Shown here in pieces: positions 16,672 to 25,291 of a stretch of DNA of 64,000 bases. Source of the DNA: JBJMLO01 sp045805265 (GTDB lineage: Bacteria; Actinomycetota; UBA4738; JACQTL01); NCBI GenBank assembly GCA_045805265.1, contig JBJMLO010000007.1, positions 62,001 to 126,000 of the forward strand, read 5' to 3'. Under the pieces are notes generated by a model, which was not told the origin of the DNA, searched no databases, and saw nothing but the letters and a program-made list of their open reading frames with translations. Made by a program: the position numbers and the translations under genes. Each line of letters opens with the position of its first letter. The stretch's first letter is position 1.

Positions 16672-16904
16672 TTACGGCGCGGCGTTCGGCACCGTGTAGA
16701 CGTCGGTCTGGCCGTGCGGCGACGGGAGCGTGTTGCGCCCGTCCGTCCACATGGGGTACTCGAGGGTGGAGCCTCCGTCCACCCGGCGGCCAGGCCGCTG
16801 TAGTCGCCGACGAACGCCCCCGAGCTGAAGAAGCCGGCGTTCGGGTCCCAGGACTCGGTGCTGATGTCCTGGTTCGCCCTGAAGTCGGTGACGTCGCCCG
16901 TCAC
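16672..16904 (-). pseudogene. Decayed C-terminal fragment of a secreted sialidase/BNR-type protein
   Basis: Two overlapping reading frames together spell the end of a BNR-type exported protein: one frame gives VTDFRANQDISTESWDPN, then GFFSSGAFVGDYSGLAAG; the next, shifted frame gives GGSTLEYPMWTDGRNTL and ends DVYTVPNAAP at a TAA (16674-16672). The pair GDYSGLAA ... WTDGRN is the usual last blade of such propellers, as in the intact giant gene ending at 29130. The frame break lies near 16795-16810. Upstream of 16904 no propeller sequence remains, so the gene is both truncated and frameshifted. Confidence 0.6.
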
Positions 16905-17123
16905 ACCTTGAACGTCTCGATAGGCCCCCTCGGCGGGACGCGCCGGAAGCGTGTTCCGTTTGGGGGAAACCGCAAATCACCTTGAGGGCCATTCGTCCCG
17001 GCCGGACGGGGGGGCGACGGCCCGATCGCGGCCCGTCTTGCTGGCGGCGCGACGGATTATGCTCTGGTGATGCCGGTGGTCCCTCGGTGGCGGGCTTGCG
17101 CCCTGGTAGCAGAACGGAGCTGA
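16905..17123 (+). promoter_or_regulatory. Upstream region of the sdh1 operon
   Basis: There is no gene in these 219 bp. TATGCT at 17058-17063 is the best -10 candidate, with TTGCTG at 17038-17043 a possible but closely spaced -35 (14 nt). A CGGAG box precedes the GTG at 17124. Confidence 0.35.
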
Positions 17124-17936
17124 GTGTCGACAGACCAGCTGGGCGACGTCCTCGAGTTCTCGGACCGGCGCGAGGTCACCCCCTACCGACCACCGACCGC
17201 CCCCCGAACGGCGCGCGCCGACCGGTGGTGGGCGCTGCCGGTGGTCACGGTCGTCGTGCTCCTTGGCTTCGTCGTGTACGGGACGTGGGTGGCGTTCCAG
17301 AACGCGAACTACTACGCGGATCCCTACGTGTCGCCGTTCTACTCCCCGTGCCTCGCCTCGTCCTGCCTGCACCCGACCGCGTCGTTCATTGGCTCCTGGT
17401 GGAAGTGGTCGCCGGCGCTGCTGGTCCTGCCGTTTCCCCTGTTCTTCCGCCTGACCTGCTACTACTACCGCAAGGCGTACTACCGGTCGTTCTGGTGGTC
17501 GCCGCCCGCGTGCGCGGTCCGGGACGCGCGGTTCGGGTACTCGGGCGAGACCCGCTTCCCGCTGGTGCTGCAGAACCTCCACCGGTACGCGTTCTACCTG
17601 GCCCTGCCGTTCCCGGTGTTGCTGACGTGGGACGCTGCGCAGTCGTTCTTCTTCCCGGGCGGGTTCGGCATGGGGCTCGGCACGCTCGTCCTGCTGGTGA
17701 ACGTGTTCCTGTTGTGGGGGTACACGTTGTCGTGCCACTCCTGCAGGCACCTGGTGGGGGGGAGCGTCGACCAGTTCTCGAAGGCCCCGGTGCGGCACTT
17801 CCTGTGGCGGCGAGTGTCGTGGCTGAACGTCCATCACGCGCGGTGGGCCTGGGCTAGCCTGTTCAGCGTGGCGCTGGCGGACCTGTACGTGCGGCTCGTC
17901 GCTACGGGGTCCATCCACGACCCGAGGTTCTTCTAG
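17124..17936 (+). CDS. Membrane anchor subunit of type-1 (mycobacterial-like) succinate dehydrogenase
   Basis: A 270-residue membrane protein with about five hydrophobic helices (for example LPVVTVVVLLGFVVYGTWVA and LGTLVLLVNVFLLWGYTLS). It lies 3 bp before the flavoprotein gene. The size, single-gene anchor and order anchor-flavoprotein-FeS match the Mycobacterium tuberculosis Rv0249c-Rv0248c-Rv0247c (Sdh1) arrangement rather than SdhC plus SdhD. It probably carries haem and the quinone site; candidate His residues are in NLHRYAF and NVHHARW. The GTG at 17124 has a CGGAG box. Confidence 0.82.
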   Translation: MSTDQLGDVLEFSDRREVTPYRPPTAPRTARADRWWALPVVTVVVLLGFVVYGTWVAFQNANYYADPYVSPFYSPCLASSCLHPTASFIGSWWKWSPALLVLPFPLFFRLTCYYYRKAYYRSFWWSPPACAVRDARFGYSGETRFPLVLQNLHRYAFYLALPFPVLLTWDAAQSFFFPGGFGMGLGTLVLLVNVFLLWGYTLSCHSCRHLVGGSVDQFSKAPVRHFLWRRVSWLNVHHARWAWASLFSVALADLYVRLVATGSIHDPRFF

Positions 17937-17939
17937 CCC

Positions 17940-19739
17940 ATGACCGAATACGAGACGCACGAGTTCGACGTCCTGGTGATCGGGGCGGGTGGCGCGGGGC
18001 TCCGGGCTGCGATCGAGGCCCATGCCCGGGGGGCCCGCACGGCCGTCGTGTGCAAGTCGCTGCTGGGGAAGGCCCACACGGTGATGGCCGAGGGGGGCGT
18101 CGCGGCCGCGCTGGGCACCGTGTACCCCCAGGACAACTGGGAGGTCCATTTTCGCGACACCATGCGCGGCGGCAAGATGCTGAACAACTGGCGGATGGCC
18201 CAGCTGCACGCCCAGGAGGCCCCGGAGCGCGTCTACGAGCTCGAGGAGTGGGGCGCCGTCTGGGACCGCACGGAGGACGGACGGATCCTCCAGCGGGACT
18301 TCGGCGGCCACCGCTTCGCCCGGCTGGCGCACGTCGGCGACCGCACCGGCCTGGAGCTCATCCGAACGCTCCAGCAACGAGCGGTCGCCGACCGGATCGA
18401 CGTGTTCATGGAGTGCACGGTGCTCCGCCTGCTGACCGATGGGGACCGGGTCACGGGAGCAGTGGCGTACCGGCGTGAGAACGGCGCCTTCCTGGTGTTC
18501 CGCGCGAAGGCCGTGGTCCTGGCGACCGGGGGGATCGGGAAGGCCTACGAGATCACGTCCAACTCGTGGGAGTACACCGGCGACGGCCACGCCCTGGCAC
18601 TGTGGGCCGGCGCCGACCTCATCGACATGGAGTTCGTCCAGTTCCACCCCACCGGAATGGTGTGGCCGCCGTCGGTCCGCGGGATGCTCGTGACGGAGGG
18701 CGTGCGCGGCGACGGCGGGGTGCTGAAGAACGCCGAGGGCGAACGGTTCATGTTCCGGTACGTCCCCGACATGTTCCGGTCCGAGACCGCCGACACCGAG
18801 GAGGAGGCCGACCGGTGGTACGACGACAAGAGCGTCCGCCGGACCCCCGACCTCCTCCCCCGGGACGAGGTCGCTCGGGCCATCAACTCCGAGATCAAGG
18901 AGGGCCGGGGGACCGAGCACGGGGGCGTGTTCCTCGACATCGCGTCGCGTCGCCCGGCCGACTACATCAAGCGGAAGCTCCCCGGCATGTACCACCAGTT
19001 CAGGGAGCTCGCCGACGTGGACATCACGAAGGAGCCCATGGAGATCGGCCCGACCTGCCACTACATGATGGGCGGGGTCCGGGTCGACGCCGAGACGGCC
19101 GGGGGGACGGTGCCGGGGATCTTCGCCGCAGGGGAGGTCGCGGCGGGCCTGCACGGCTCGAACCGGCTGGGTGGGAACTCGCTGTCCGACCTGCTGGTGT
19201 TCGGCCGTCGCGCGGGGCTGAGCGCGGCCGAGTACGCGTCCGGCGTCGACGGGCGGCCCGCTGTCCACCAGTCCGAGGTCGACCGGATCACCGCGGCCGC
19301 GTTGGCCCCGTTCGAACGGGACCGCGGCGACAACCCGTACTCGGTCCAGCGCGACCTCCAGGAGTGCATGCACAACCTCGTCGGGATGATCCGGACGGAG
19401 GTCGAGCTGAAGCAGGCCCTCGACGAGATCGCCATGTTGAAGGAGCGCGCGGCCCGTACGGCCGTCGAGGGGAACCGGCAGTTCAACCCGGGCTGGCACC
19501 TCGCCCTCGACCTCGACGCGCTGGTGACCGTGTCAGAGTGCATCACCCGGGCCGCGCTGGAGCGCCATGAGAGCCGGGGCGGCCACACGCGGGACGACTA
19601 CCCGACCCCGGATCCGGAGTTCGCCAAGGTCAACGTCCGGGTCCGCGCCGACGGGGACGGCGACCGCATCGCGATCGACCAGATCCCACTGCCCGGGATG
19701 CCGGCCGAGCTGAAGGCGCTGTTCGAGGAGAAGAAGTAG
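17940..19739 (+). CDS. sdhA: Succinate dehydrogenase/fumarate reductase flavoprotein, type 1
   Basis: A 599-residue flavoprotein, the catalytic subunit of complex II (succinate to fumarate, or the reverse). The FAD-binding GAGGAG is at 15-20 and the likely covalent FAD His is H46 (GKAHTVMAEGG). Active-site signatures include FVQFHPTGM and GLHGSNRLGGNSLSDLLVFG. It is longer than the SdhA of the second operon (577 residues) and diverges from it at several loops, for example CKSLLGKAHT versus SKLYPTRSHT. It is the middle gene of the operon, and its stop directly abuts the ATG of the iron-sulphur subunit. Confidence 0.92.
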   Translation: MTEYETHEFDVLVIGAGGAGLRAAIEAHARGARTAVVCKSLLGKAHTVMAEGGVAAALGTVYPQDNWEVHFRDTMRGGKMLNNWRMAQLHAQEAPERVYELEEWGAVWDRTEDGRILQRDFGGHRFARLAHVGDRTGLELIRTLQQRAVADRIDVFMECTVLRLLTDGDRVTGAVAYRRENGAFLVFRAKAVVLATGGIGKAYEITSNSWEYTGDGHALALWAGADLIDMEFVQFHPTGMVWPPSVRGMLVTEGVRGDGGVLKNAEGERFMFRYVPDMFRSETADTEEEADRWYDDKSVRRTPDLLPRDEVARAINSEIKEGRGTEHGGVFLDIASRRPADYIKRKLPGMYHQFRELADVDITKEPMEIGPTCHYMMGGVRVDAETAGGTVPGIFAAGEVAAGLHGSNRLGGNSLSDLLVFGRRAGLSAAEYASGVDGRPAVHQSEVDRITAAALAPFERDRGDNPYSVQRDLQECMHNLVGMIRTEVELKQALDEIAMLKERAARTAVEGNRQFNPGWHLALDLDALVTVSECITRAALERHESRGGHTRDDYPTPDPEFAKVNVRVRADGDGDRIAIDQIPLPGMPAELKALFEEKK

Positions 19740-20555
19740 ATGGTGACGATGCGGGTGTGGCGCGGGGACCGGGAGGACGGCGGGTTCCGCGACTACCACG
19801 TGGCGGCGGAGGAGGGCGAGGTCGTCCTCGATGTGATCCACCGGATCCAGGCCACCCAGTCCGGCGACCTCGCCGTCCGGTGGAACTGCAAGGCCGGCCG
19901 GTGCGGGTCGTGCAGCGCGGAGATCAACGGGGTGCCGCGACTGCTGTGCATGACGCGGATGAACCTGTTCCCGGAGGGCGAGCCGATCACCGTGGCGCCG
20001 ATCAAGGCGTTCCCCCTCGTCCGGGACCTCGTGACCGACGTGTCGTTCAACTACGAGATGGCCAGGCGGGTCCCGGCGTTCGCGCCCCGGCCGAAGGACC
20101 CGAAGACCGAGGCCGACGGGCACTACCGCATGCAGCAGCAGGACATCGAGCGCGTCCAGGAGTTCCGGAAGTGCATCGAGTGCTTCCTGTGCCAAAACGT
20201 GTGCCACGTGATCCGGGATCCCCACGACACCGGGCGGGCGTTCGCCGGGCCCCGGTTCTTCGTCCGCTACGCCGAGCTCGAGATGCACCCGCTCGACACC
20301 AGCGACCGCCGTGAGCTGTTGCGGCGGCGGATGGGCCTCGGGCTGTGCAACATCACGAAGTGCTGCACCGAGGTGTGTCCGGAGGACATCCACATCACCG
20401 ACAACGCGATCATCCCGCTCAAGGAGCGCGTCGCCGACCAGTCCTACGACCCGATCCGGTGGCTGGCCCGCAAGTTCCGTCGCCGCGAGCCGGATGAGTC
20501 GTCTGCCGAGCCTGCCGAGCGGGTTCCGCCTCCGGCGTCGGCTGGGACGGACTAG
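19740..20555 (+). CDS. sdhB: Succinate dehydrogenase/fumarate reductase iron-sulphur subunit, type 1
   Basis: A 271-residue electron-transfer subunit. The plant-type [2Fe-2S] cluster has four Cys: C50, C55, C58 and C70 (NCKAGRCGSC...LLC). The [4Fe-4S] and [3Fe-4S] clusters are held by CIECFLCQNVC and by CNITKCCTEVCPEDI. A long tail continues to RWLARKFRRREP and an acidic/proline end. It starts immediately after the flavoprotein stop. Its 3' end overlaps the convergent universal stress gene by 4 bases. Confidence 0.92.
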   Translation: MVTMRVWRGDREDGGFRDYHVAAEEGEVVLDVIHRIQATQSGDLAVRWNCKAGRCGSCSAEINGVPRLLCMTRMNLFPEGEPITVAPIKAFPLVRDLVTDVSFNYEMARRVPAFAPRPKDPKTEADGHYRMQQQDIERVQEFRKCIECFLCQNVCHVIRDPHDTGRAFAGPRFFVRYAELEMHPLDTSDRRELLRRRMGLGLCNITKCCTEVCPEDIHITDNAIIPLKERVADQSYDPIRWLARKFRRREPDESSAEPAERVPPPASAGTD

Positions 20556-20986
20556 GACGCCGACCCGGAGGGTTCCTCGACGGGGTCCCCGACCACGTGG
20601 GTCACCGGGAGCCGGAACGCCTTCTCGACGCGGTGGGGGACGTCGCGCCGGAGCCACCTGGACGGGCCGGCCGGGAGCGTGGACAGGATGATCTCGTCGA
20701 AGCTGCTCTGCCGGATGGCGTCGCCGATGGCCTGGACGGGATCCGCGTCGCCGACCTCCCCGTCGACGTCCGCCCCCAGCTCGCGGAACCGCGCCATCGC
20801 CTGGTCCAGGCGTCCCTTTGCGACCTCCCGCGCCTCGTCCTCCGTCGGCAGGAGGTGGTCGCGGGGTGGGGTGGCGGGCACGACGATGTGGAAGCTGGCC
20901 GGCTCGGACGCCAAACACTCCCGGACCCTGGCCATGAGCGCCTCGCCGCCCAGCGTCTGGTTGGCCACCACGAGGTAGCGCAGCAT
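20552..20986 (-). CDS. UspA-like universal stress family protein
   Basis: A 144-residue alpha/beta protein. It starts MLRYLVVANQTLGGEAL, has FHIVVPATPPRDHL in the second strand, and ends with DEIILSTLPAGPSRWLRRD and PVTHVVGD, the usual layout of a nucleotide-binding universal stress fold. The strict G-2x-G-9x-G-S/T ATP motif is not clear, so ATP binding is uncertain. An AGGAGGT box precedes the ATG at 20986. It sits between the two complex II operons. Confidence 0.72.
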   Translation of the reverse strand: MLRYLVVANQTLGGEALMARVRECLASEPASFHIVVPATPPRDHLLPTEDEAREVAKGRLDQAMARFRELGADVDGEVGDADPVQAIGDAIRQSSFDEIILSTLPAGPSRWLRRDVPHRVEKAFRLPVTHVVGDPVEEPSGSAS

Positions 20987-21098
20987 CGCGACCTCCTGAG
21001 CCGATATTACTCCCGTCGGTCGCGCCGGGATCCCGTGCGAGCGGAGGTGCGGAAGGCCGCTCCTCCGTCGAGCCGCGGGCGGACGGCTCTCCGAGTCG

Positions 21099-21509
21099 TC
21101 ACGTGCTCGGAGCGGAGGCGGCATCCACGTCGATGCCCATCACCTCTGCCACGCGCAGGAGATCCGAGTCCTGCGCAAGGAGGACCGCCCCGTGACGCCA
21201 CGCGACGGCGGCGATCATGCAGTCCACCATCCCGCGAGGTGTGATGCCGGCGCGGCGACAGGTCCGATAGGTCCTGACGGCGCCGTCGAAGTCGGCCACG
21301 GGATCGAAGGGGAGCACCTCGAAGCGGAGGAGGAGGCGACGAAGGTCGGCCTCCCGCTCGTCGGTCTTCGCCCCGGCGAGCACCTCCATGACGACCGGGT
21401 CGGTGACGGCCACCGATCCGGAGCGGACCAGCCCGGTCAGGCGCCGCTCGACGCCGCTTCCGGTGGCCCGGTCATACTCGACCCAGGCCGATGTGTCCGC
21501 GAGAATCAC
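21099..21509 (-). CDS. VapC-type PIN-domain toxin (module 2)
   Basis: A 136-residue PIN nuclease with acidic residues D5 (ILADTS), E42 (VVMEVL), D96 (GMVDCMIAA) and D114/D116 (LAQDSD). The GTG start at 21509 overlaps the antitoxin stop by 4 bases. It forms the second of three VapBC-like modules in the window, placed between the two succinate dehydrogenase operons. Confidence 0.88.
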   Translation of the reverse strand: MILADTSAWVEYDRATGSGVERRLTGLVRSGSVAVTDPVVMEVLAGAKTDEREADLRRLLLRFEVLPFDPVADFDGAVRTYRTCRRAGITPRGMVDCMIAAVAWRHGAVLLAQDSDLLRVAEVMGIDVDAASAPST

Positions 21510-21718
21510 GCCGCGCCGGGCGGGCCCGCGTCATCTGGGGGCTCGCCGATCGCGTGGGCACCCCGCATCGCCAAGGCCTCGTCACGCGTCATGGGCTGGC
21601 CGGCCAGATGGCGGAGGGCGAGGTCGACGGCGTCCTTCGTGGTCCGGACGCCGTAGCGCTCCTTGATGGCCCGAACGTACCGTTCCTCGATCTCGATGTT
21701 CGTCCGCCGGCGAGCCAT
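21506..21718 (-). CDS. VapB-family antitoxin (module 2)
   Basis: A 70-residue protein starting MARRRTNIEIEERYVRAI, with TTKDAVDLALRHLAG completing the ribbon-helix-helix typical of VapB antitoxins; the Pro/Asp/Ala-rich tail is the toxin-binding part. The start codon falls inside the second copy of a direct repeat and 6 nt after a TATGGT hexamer, so the mRNA is probably leaderless and self-repressed. Confidence 0.85.
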   Translation of the reverse strand: MARRRTNIEIEERYVRAIKERYGVRTTKDAVDLALRHLAGQPMTRDEALAMRGAHAIGEPPDDAGPPGAA

Positions 21719-21735
21719 ACACCAACCATACACCA
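21715..21735 (-). promoter_or_regulatory. Direct-repeat operator and -10 of vapBC module 2
   Basis: Two identical 10-base copies of CCATACACCA (plus strand 21715-21724 and 21726-21735) are spaced one helical turn apart (11 bp). On the coding strand this gives TATGGT at 21730-21725, 6 nt before the ATG at 21718. The repeat spacing suits a ribbon-helix-helix repressor that would cover both the -10 and the start codon. Confidence 0.5.
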
Positions 21736-21759
21736 CGATTGACAGACCGATATGGGCGA

Positions 21760-22593
21760 TCAGTACCGGTCGAACATGATGGCGCGCTTGACTTCCTGGA
21801 TGGCCTTCGTGACCTTGATGCCCCGGGGACAGGCCTCGGTGCAGTTGAAGGTCGTCCGGCACCGGAACACGCCGGACTTCTCGGACAGGATCTCCAGCCG
21901 TTCGTCGGCCGCCTGGTCGCGGGAGTCGAACACGAACCGGTGCGCGTTCACGATCGCCGCCGGGCCGATGTACTCGTCGTCGGCCCAGAAGATCGGGCAC
22001 GACGTCGTGCAGGCCGCGCACAGGATGCACTTCGTCGTGTCGTCGTATCGTTCCCGTTCCTCCGGTGACTGCAGCCGCTCGCGGTCGCTCGTTCCCTCCT
22101 CGTTGACGAGGTACGGCAGCACCCTCCGGTATCCGGCGAAGAAGGGCTCCATGTCGACGATGAGGTCCTTCAGGACCGGGAGGCCCCGGATGGGTTCGAC
22201 CGTGACCTTCGGCGCGACCTGCTTGACCAGGACCTTGCAGGCCAGCTGGTTGCGGCCGTTGATGACCATAGCGTCCGAGCCGCAGATGCCGTGGGCACAG
22301 GACCGGCGCAGCGAGAGCGACCCGTCGCGGTACCACTTCACGTAGTGCAGGGCGTCGAGCAGCCGGTCGGAGGGCTCGGCGTCGATCACGAACTCGTCCC
22401 ACCAGGCTTCGGGCCGGACCTCGGGGTTGTAGCGCCTGACCCTGATGGTGAGGCTGACGCGGCCGGTGACCTCCGGGCCGCCGGTCCGTCGGGCCCCCGG
22501 TTCCCGCGGCGGACCCTCGCCCCACTCGCTGTCGGCCGACCCCTCCAGCACGTCACCCAGCGCCGGCGGCACTGTTGCCGGTTCGTCGCCCAT
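21760..22593 (-). CDS. sdhB: Succinate dehydrogenase iron-sulphur subunit, type 2
   Basis: A 277-residue subunit with an unusual ~45-residue N-terminal extension rich in Gly, Pro and Glu before the ferredoxin domain. The [2Fe-2S] loop is SCAHGICGSD...LAC: C99, C104, D107 and C119, with Asp as the third ligand as in Escherichia coli SdhB, unlike the four-Cys type-1 subunit in this window. The other clusters are held by CILCAACTTSC and by CRTTFNCTEACPRGI. It is the last gene of the sdhCDAB operon, abutting sdhA. Confidence 0.93.
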   Translation of the reverse strand: MGDEPATVPPALGDVLEGSADSEWGEGPPREPGARRTGGPEVTGRVSLTIRVRRYNPEVRPEAWWDEFVIDAEPSDRLLDALHYVKWYRDGSLSLRRSCAHGICGSDAMVINGRNQLACKVLVKQVAPKVTVEPIRGLPVLKDLIVDMEPFFAGYRRVLPYLVNEEGTSDRERLQSPEERERYDDTTKCILCAACTTSCPIFWADDEYIGPAAIVNAHRFVFDSRDQAADERLEILSEKSGVFRCRTTFNCTEACPRGIKVTKAIQEVKRAIMFDRY

Positions 22594-24327
22594 TCAGTAC
22601 TTCCTCTCCATCGGGACGTACGGTCCCAGCTTCACGTCCTTGTGCTCCAGGCGGACCGAGCCGTCGGGCTCCCGGTACGCCAGCGAGTGCTTCAGCCAGT
22701 GGACGTCGTCGCGCAGCGGGTGGTCCTCCCGGTAGTGGCCGCCCCGGCTCTCCTCGCGGGCCAGGGCGGCCGCGGCCACGGTCTCGGCGACGTCCAGCAG
22801 GAACCCGAGCTCCACCGCCTCCATCAGCTCCGTGTTGAACAGGTTCCCCCGGTCCGACAGCCCGATCAGCTGATACTGCTCCCGCAGCCGGGCGAGGAGG
22901 CCCTGCAGCTTCCGGAGGCCCTCCTCGTTCCGGACCACGCCGCACAGGTCGAACATGTGCCGCTGGAGCCCGCTCCGGATGTCGGCGGCGTGCTCCAGTC
23001 CCGGGCCCCGCCGGATCCGCTCCAGCATCGCCGCGGTCTCGCCCTCGATTCCCTTTTCCAGCTGGGGCTCGTCGACCGCCACCGCGTACTCGGCCATGGA
23101 GTGTCCACCCCGCCGCCCGAACACCACGATGTCCAGCAGCGAGTTCGTCCCCAACCGGTTCGCGCCGTGGACCGACACGCAGGCGCACTCCCCGGCGGCG
23201 AACAGCCCCGGCACCGGGGTCTCGTCGGGGCCCACCACGACGCGGCCCTCGACGTCCGTGGGGATGCCCCCCATCGCGTAGTGCGCGGTCGGCTGGATGG
23301 GGACCGGCTCGGTGGTCGGCTCCACGCCGAGGTAGATGCGGGCGAACTCGGTGACGTCGGGAAGCTTCGATTCGATGACCTCGCGAGGCAGGTGCCGGAC
23401 GTCGAGGTGGACGAAGTCCTTTCCGCCGACGCCGCGGCCCTCCTTGATCTCCTGGTAGATGGCGCGCGAGACCATGTCCCGGGGAGCCAGGTCCTTGATG
23501 CTCGGGGCGTACCGCTCCATGAAGCGCTCGCCCTCGCCGTTGACCAGGATGCCGCCCTCGCCCCGGACCGCCTCGGAGATCAGGATCCCGAGCTTGTAGA
23601 TCCCCGTGGGGTGGATCTGGTACATCTCCATGTCCTCCAGCGGAATGCCCCGCCGGTAGCAGACGGCCGGCCCGTCGCCGGTCAGCGCGTGGGCGTTCGA
23701 CGTGATCTGGAAGATCCGCCCGTACCCGCCGGTGGCGAACAGCACGGCCTTCGCGCGGAACACGTGCAGCTCGCCGGTCGCCAGCTCGTAGGCCACCACC
23801 CCGCCGCACCGCCCGCCCTCCATCAGCAGGTCCAGGACGTAGAACTCGTTGAAGAACCGGACGTCGCGCTTGATGCACTGCTGGTACAGGGTCTGCAGGA
23901 TCATGTGGCCGGTGCGGTCGGCCGCGAAGCACGCTCGGCGGACCGGCCCCTCGCCGTGGTTCCGGGTGTGCCCCCCGAACCGGCGCTGGTCGATGAAGCC
24001 CTCGGGGGTCCGGTTGAACGGGAACCCCCAGTGCTCCAGCTCGATGACCCGGTCGATGGCCTCGTGGCACATGATCTCCGCGGCCGGCTGGTCGACCAGG
24101 TAGTCGCCGCCCTTCACGGTGTCGAAGGTGTGCCACTCGGGGTAGTCCTCCTCCACGTTGCCGAGGGCCGCGCACATCCCGCCCTGCGCGGCGCCCGTGT
24201 GGGACCGCGTCGGGTAGAGCTTGGAGATCACCGCGACGTTCACGTGGCCGGACGCCTCGATGGCGGCTCGGAGGCCGGCGCCCCCGGCGCCGACGATGAC
24301 CGCGCTGTAGGTGTGGGTGACCGTCAC
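22594..24327 (-). CDS. sdhA: Succinate dehydrogenase flavoprotein, type 2
   Basis: A 577-residue classical SdhA. The FAD-binding GAGGAG begins near residue 13, the covalent FAD His is H43 in SKLYPTRSHTGAAQGG, the substrate segment is MYQIHPTGIY, and GANRLGTNSLLDIVVFGRR and the C-terminal ESRGGHYREDHP are present. The GTG at 24327 overlaps the sdhD stop by 4 bases (GTGA), so translation is coupled. It catalyses succinate oxidation in the TCA cycle, feeding quinone. Confidence 0.94.
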   Translation of the reverse strand: MTVTHTYSAVIVGAGGAGLRAAIEASGHVNVAVISKLYPTRSHTGAAQGGMCAALGNVEEDYPEWHTFDTVKGGDYLVDQPAAEIMCHEAIDRVIELEHWGFPFNRTPEGFIDQRRFGGHTRNHGEGPVRRACFAADRTGHMILQTLYQQCIKRDVRFFNEFYVLDLLMEGGRCGGVVAYELATGELHVFRAKAVLFATGGYGRIFQITSNAHALTGDGPAVCYRRGIPLEDMEMYQIHPTGIYKLGILISEAVRGEGGILVNGEGERFMERYAPSIKDLAPRDMVSRAIYQEIKEGRGVGGKDFVHLDVRHLPREVIESKLPDVTEFARIYLGVEPTTEPVPIQPTAHYAMGGIPTDVEGRVVVGPDETPVPGLFAAGECACVSVHGANRLGTNSLLDIVVFGRRGGHSMAEYAVAVDEPQLEKGIEGETAAMLERIRRGPGLEHAADIRSGLQRHMFDLCGVVRNEEGLRKLQGLLARLREQYQLIGLSDRGNLFNTELMEAVELGFLLDVAETVAAAALAREESRGGHYREDHPLRDDVHWLKHSLAYREPDGSVRLEHKDVKLGPYVPMERKY

Positions 24328-24755
24328 GTGTGGGGGAAGTTCGCCGGGTTGAACGTGAAGACGATGATCGTGCCGAGGGCGAACAGGATGACTCCGACGA
24401 TCGTGAAGAACCACGTCAGGGCGAACCGTGGCCCGGGCTTGCGGACGTAGTCGAGGATCACCACCCGCAGGCCGTTCACGCCGTGCAGCAGCGCGAGGGA
24501 CAGCATCATCCAGTCCCAGGTGCGCCAGAACGGGCTCTGCCAGCGCAGCTCGACGAACTTGAAGGTCACGCGCTCCACGCCGCCGCCCAGCACGTGCATG
24601 ATCAGGACGTGCCCCACGGCGAGGACCAGCAGCAGGATCCCGCTGATCCGCATGAACAGCCACGACCCCAGCTCGTAGCCGCCGCCCGGGCGCTCCCGCC
24701 CGGTGACCGTGCCCCGGACCGTGGGGCCCTTGAATCGGCTGGTCCGGACGGCCAC
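24324..24755 (-). CDS. sdhD: Succinate dehydrogenase membrane subunit D
   Basis: A 143-residue anchor with three membrane helices (LFMRISGILLLVLAVGHVLI, MLSLALLHGVNGLRVVILDY, FFTIVGVILFALGTIIVF). His residues in AVGHVLIMH and LLHGVNGLR are the likely haem b ligand and quinone-site residues. The GTG start shares a base with the sdhC stop (TAGTG). Confidence 0.88.
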   Translation of the reverse strand: MAVRTSRFKGPTVRGTVTGRERPGGGYELGSWLFMRISGILLLVLAVGHVLIMHVLGGGVERVTFKFVELRWQSPFWRTWDWMMLSLALLHGVNGLRVVILDYVRKPGPRFALTWFFTIVGVILFALGTIIVFTFNPANFPHT

Positions 24756-25159
24756 TACAGGTCCCTGATGATCGCGCGGCCGATGACCCACGTGACCGGG
24801 ACCATCGCGCCGAGGACGACGACGAGGGTCGCGTACCACAGGGGGGCCTGGTACAGCGAGGCCTTCGGCCAGAAGTCGAGGAGCATGATCCGGATGCCGT
24901 TCACGGCGTGGTAGATGACCATGCCGACCAGGACCAGCTCGAGGAGCTGCACCCCTGGGTTGTGGTACACGGACAGGACTCGGTTGTAGGCCTCGGGGCC
25001 CCAGCCGATCACTGCCGTGTCCACCACATGGGCGAACAGGAACAGGATGATGCCGACGCCGGTGACGCGGTGCAGTACCCACGCCCACTGGCCCTCGCGG
25101 CCCCGGTACAGCCGGCCGAACTGCCCCGGGGCGGGCGTCAGCCGATTCTTCGCCGCCAC
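24755..25159 (-). CDS. sdhC: Succinate dehydrogenase cytochrome b subunit C
   Basis: A 134-residue anchor. WAWVLHRVTGVGIILFLFAHVVD is the standard SdhC helix with the quinone-site HR and a haem-type His, followed by IYHAVNGIRIMLLDF and a third helix. The GTG at 25159 has a GGAGG box 7 nt upstream, which decides the start; upstream in-frame sequence is not conserved in character. It is the first gene of the sdhCDAB operon. Confidence 0.88.
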   Translation of the reverse strand: MAAKNRLTPAPGQFGRLYRGREGQWAWVLHRVTGVGIILFLFAHVVDTAVIGWGPEAYNRVLSVYHNPGVQLLELVLVGMVIYHAVNGIRIMLLDFWPKASLYQAPLWYATLVVVLGAMVPVTWVIGRAIIRDL

Positions 25160-25279
25160 TGCGGATCCTCCAGCGTCGACAACGGGGCGCGGCTCCGAGC
25201 CGAGCCTGGGCCCGGCCGAGACGACCGGCGGGAGTCTACTCGCTCCGTTCGGCGAACTCCGGTCCGACCCCCTGACCCA

Positions 25280-25285
25280 TACAAT
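25280..25285 (+). promoter_or_regulatory. -10-like TACAAT
   Basis: TACAAT ends 6 nt before the ATG at 25292 and there is no ribosome binding site, a leaderless-type arrangement. Confidence 0.42.
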
Positions 25286-25291
25286 CCGGCG

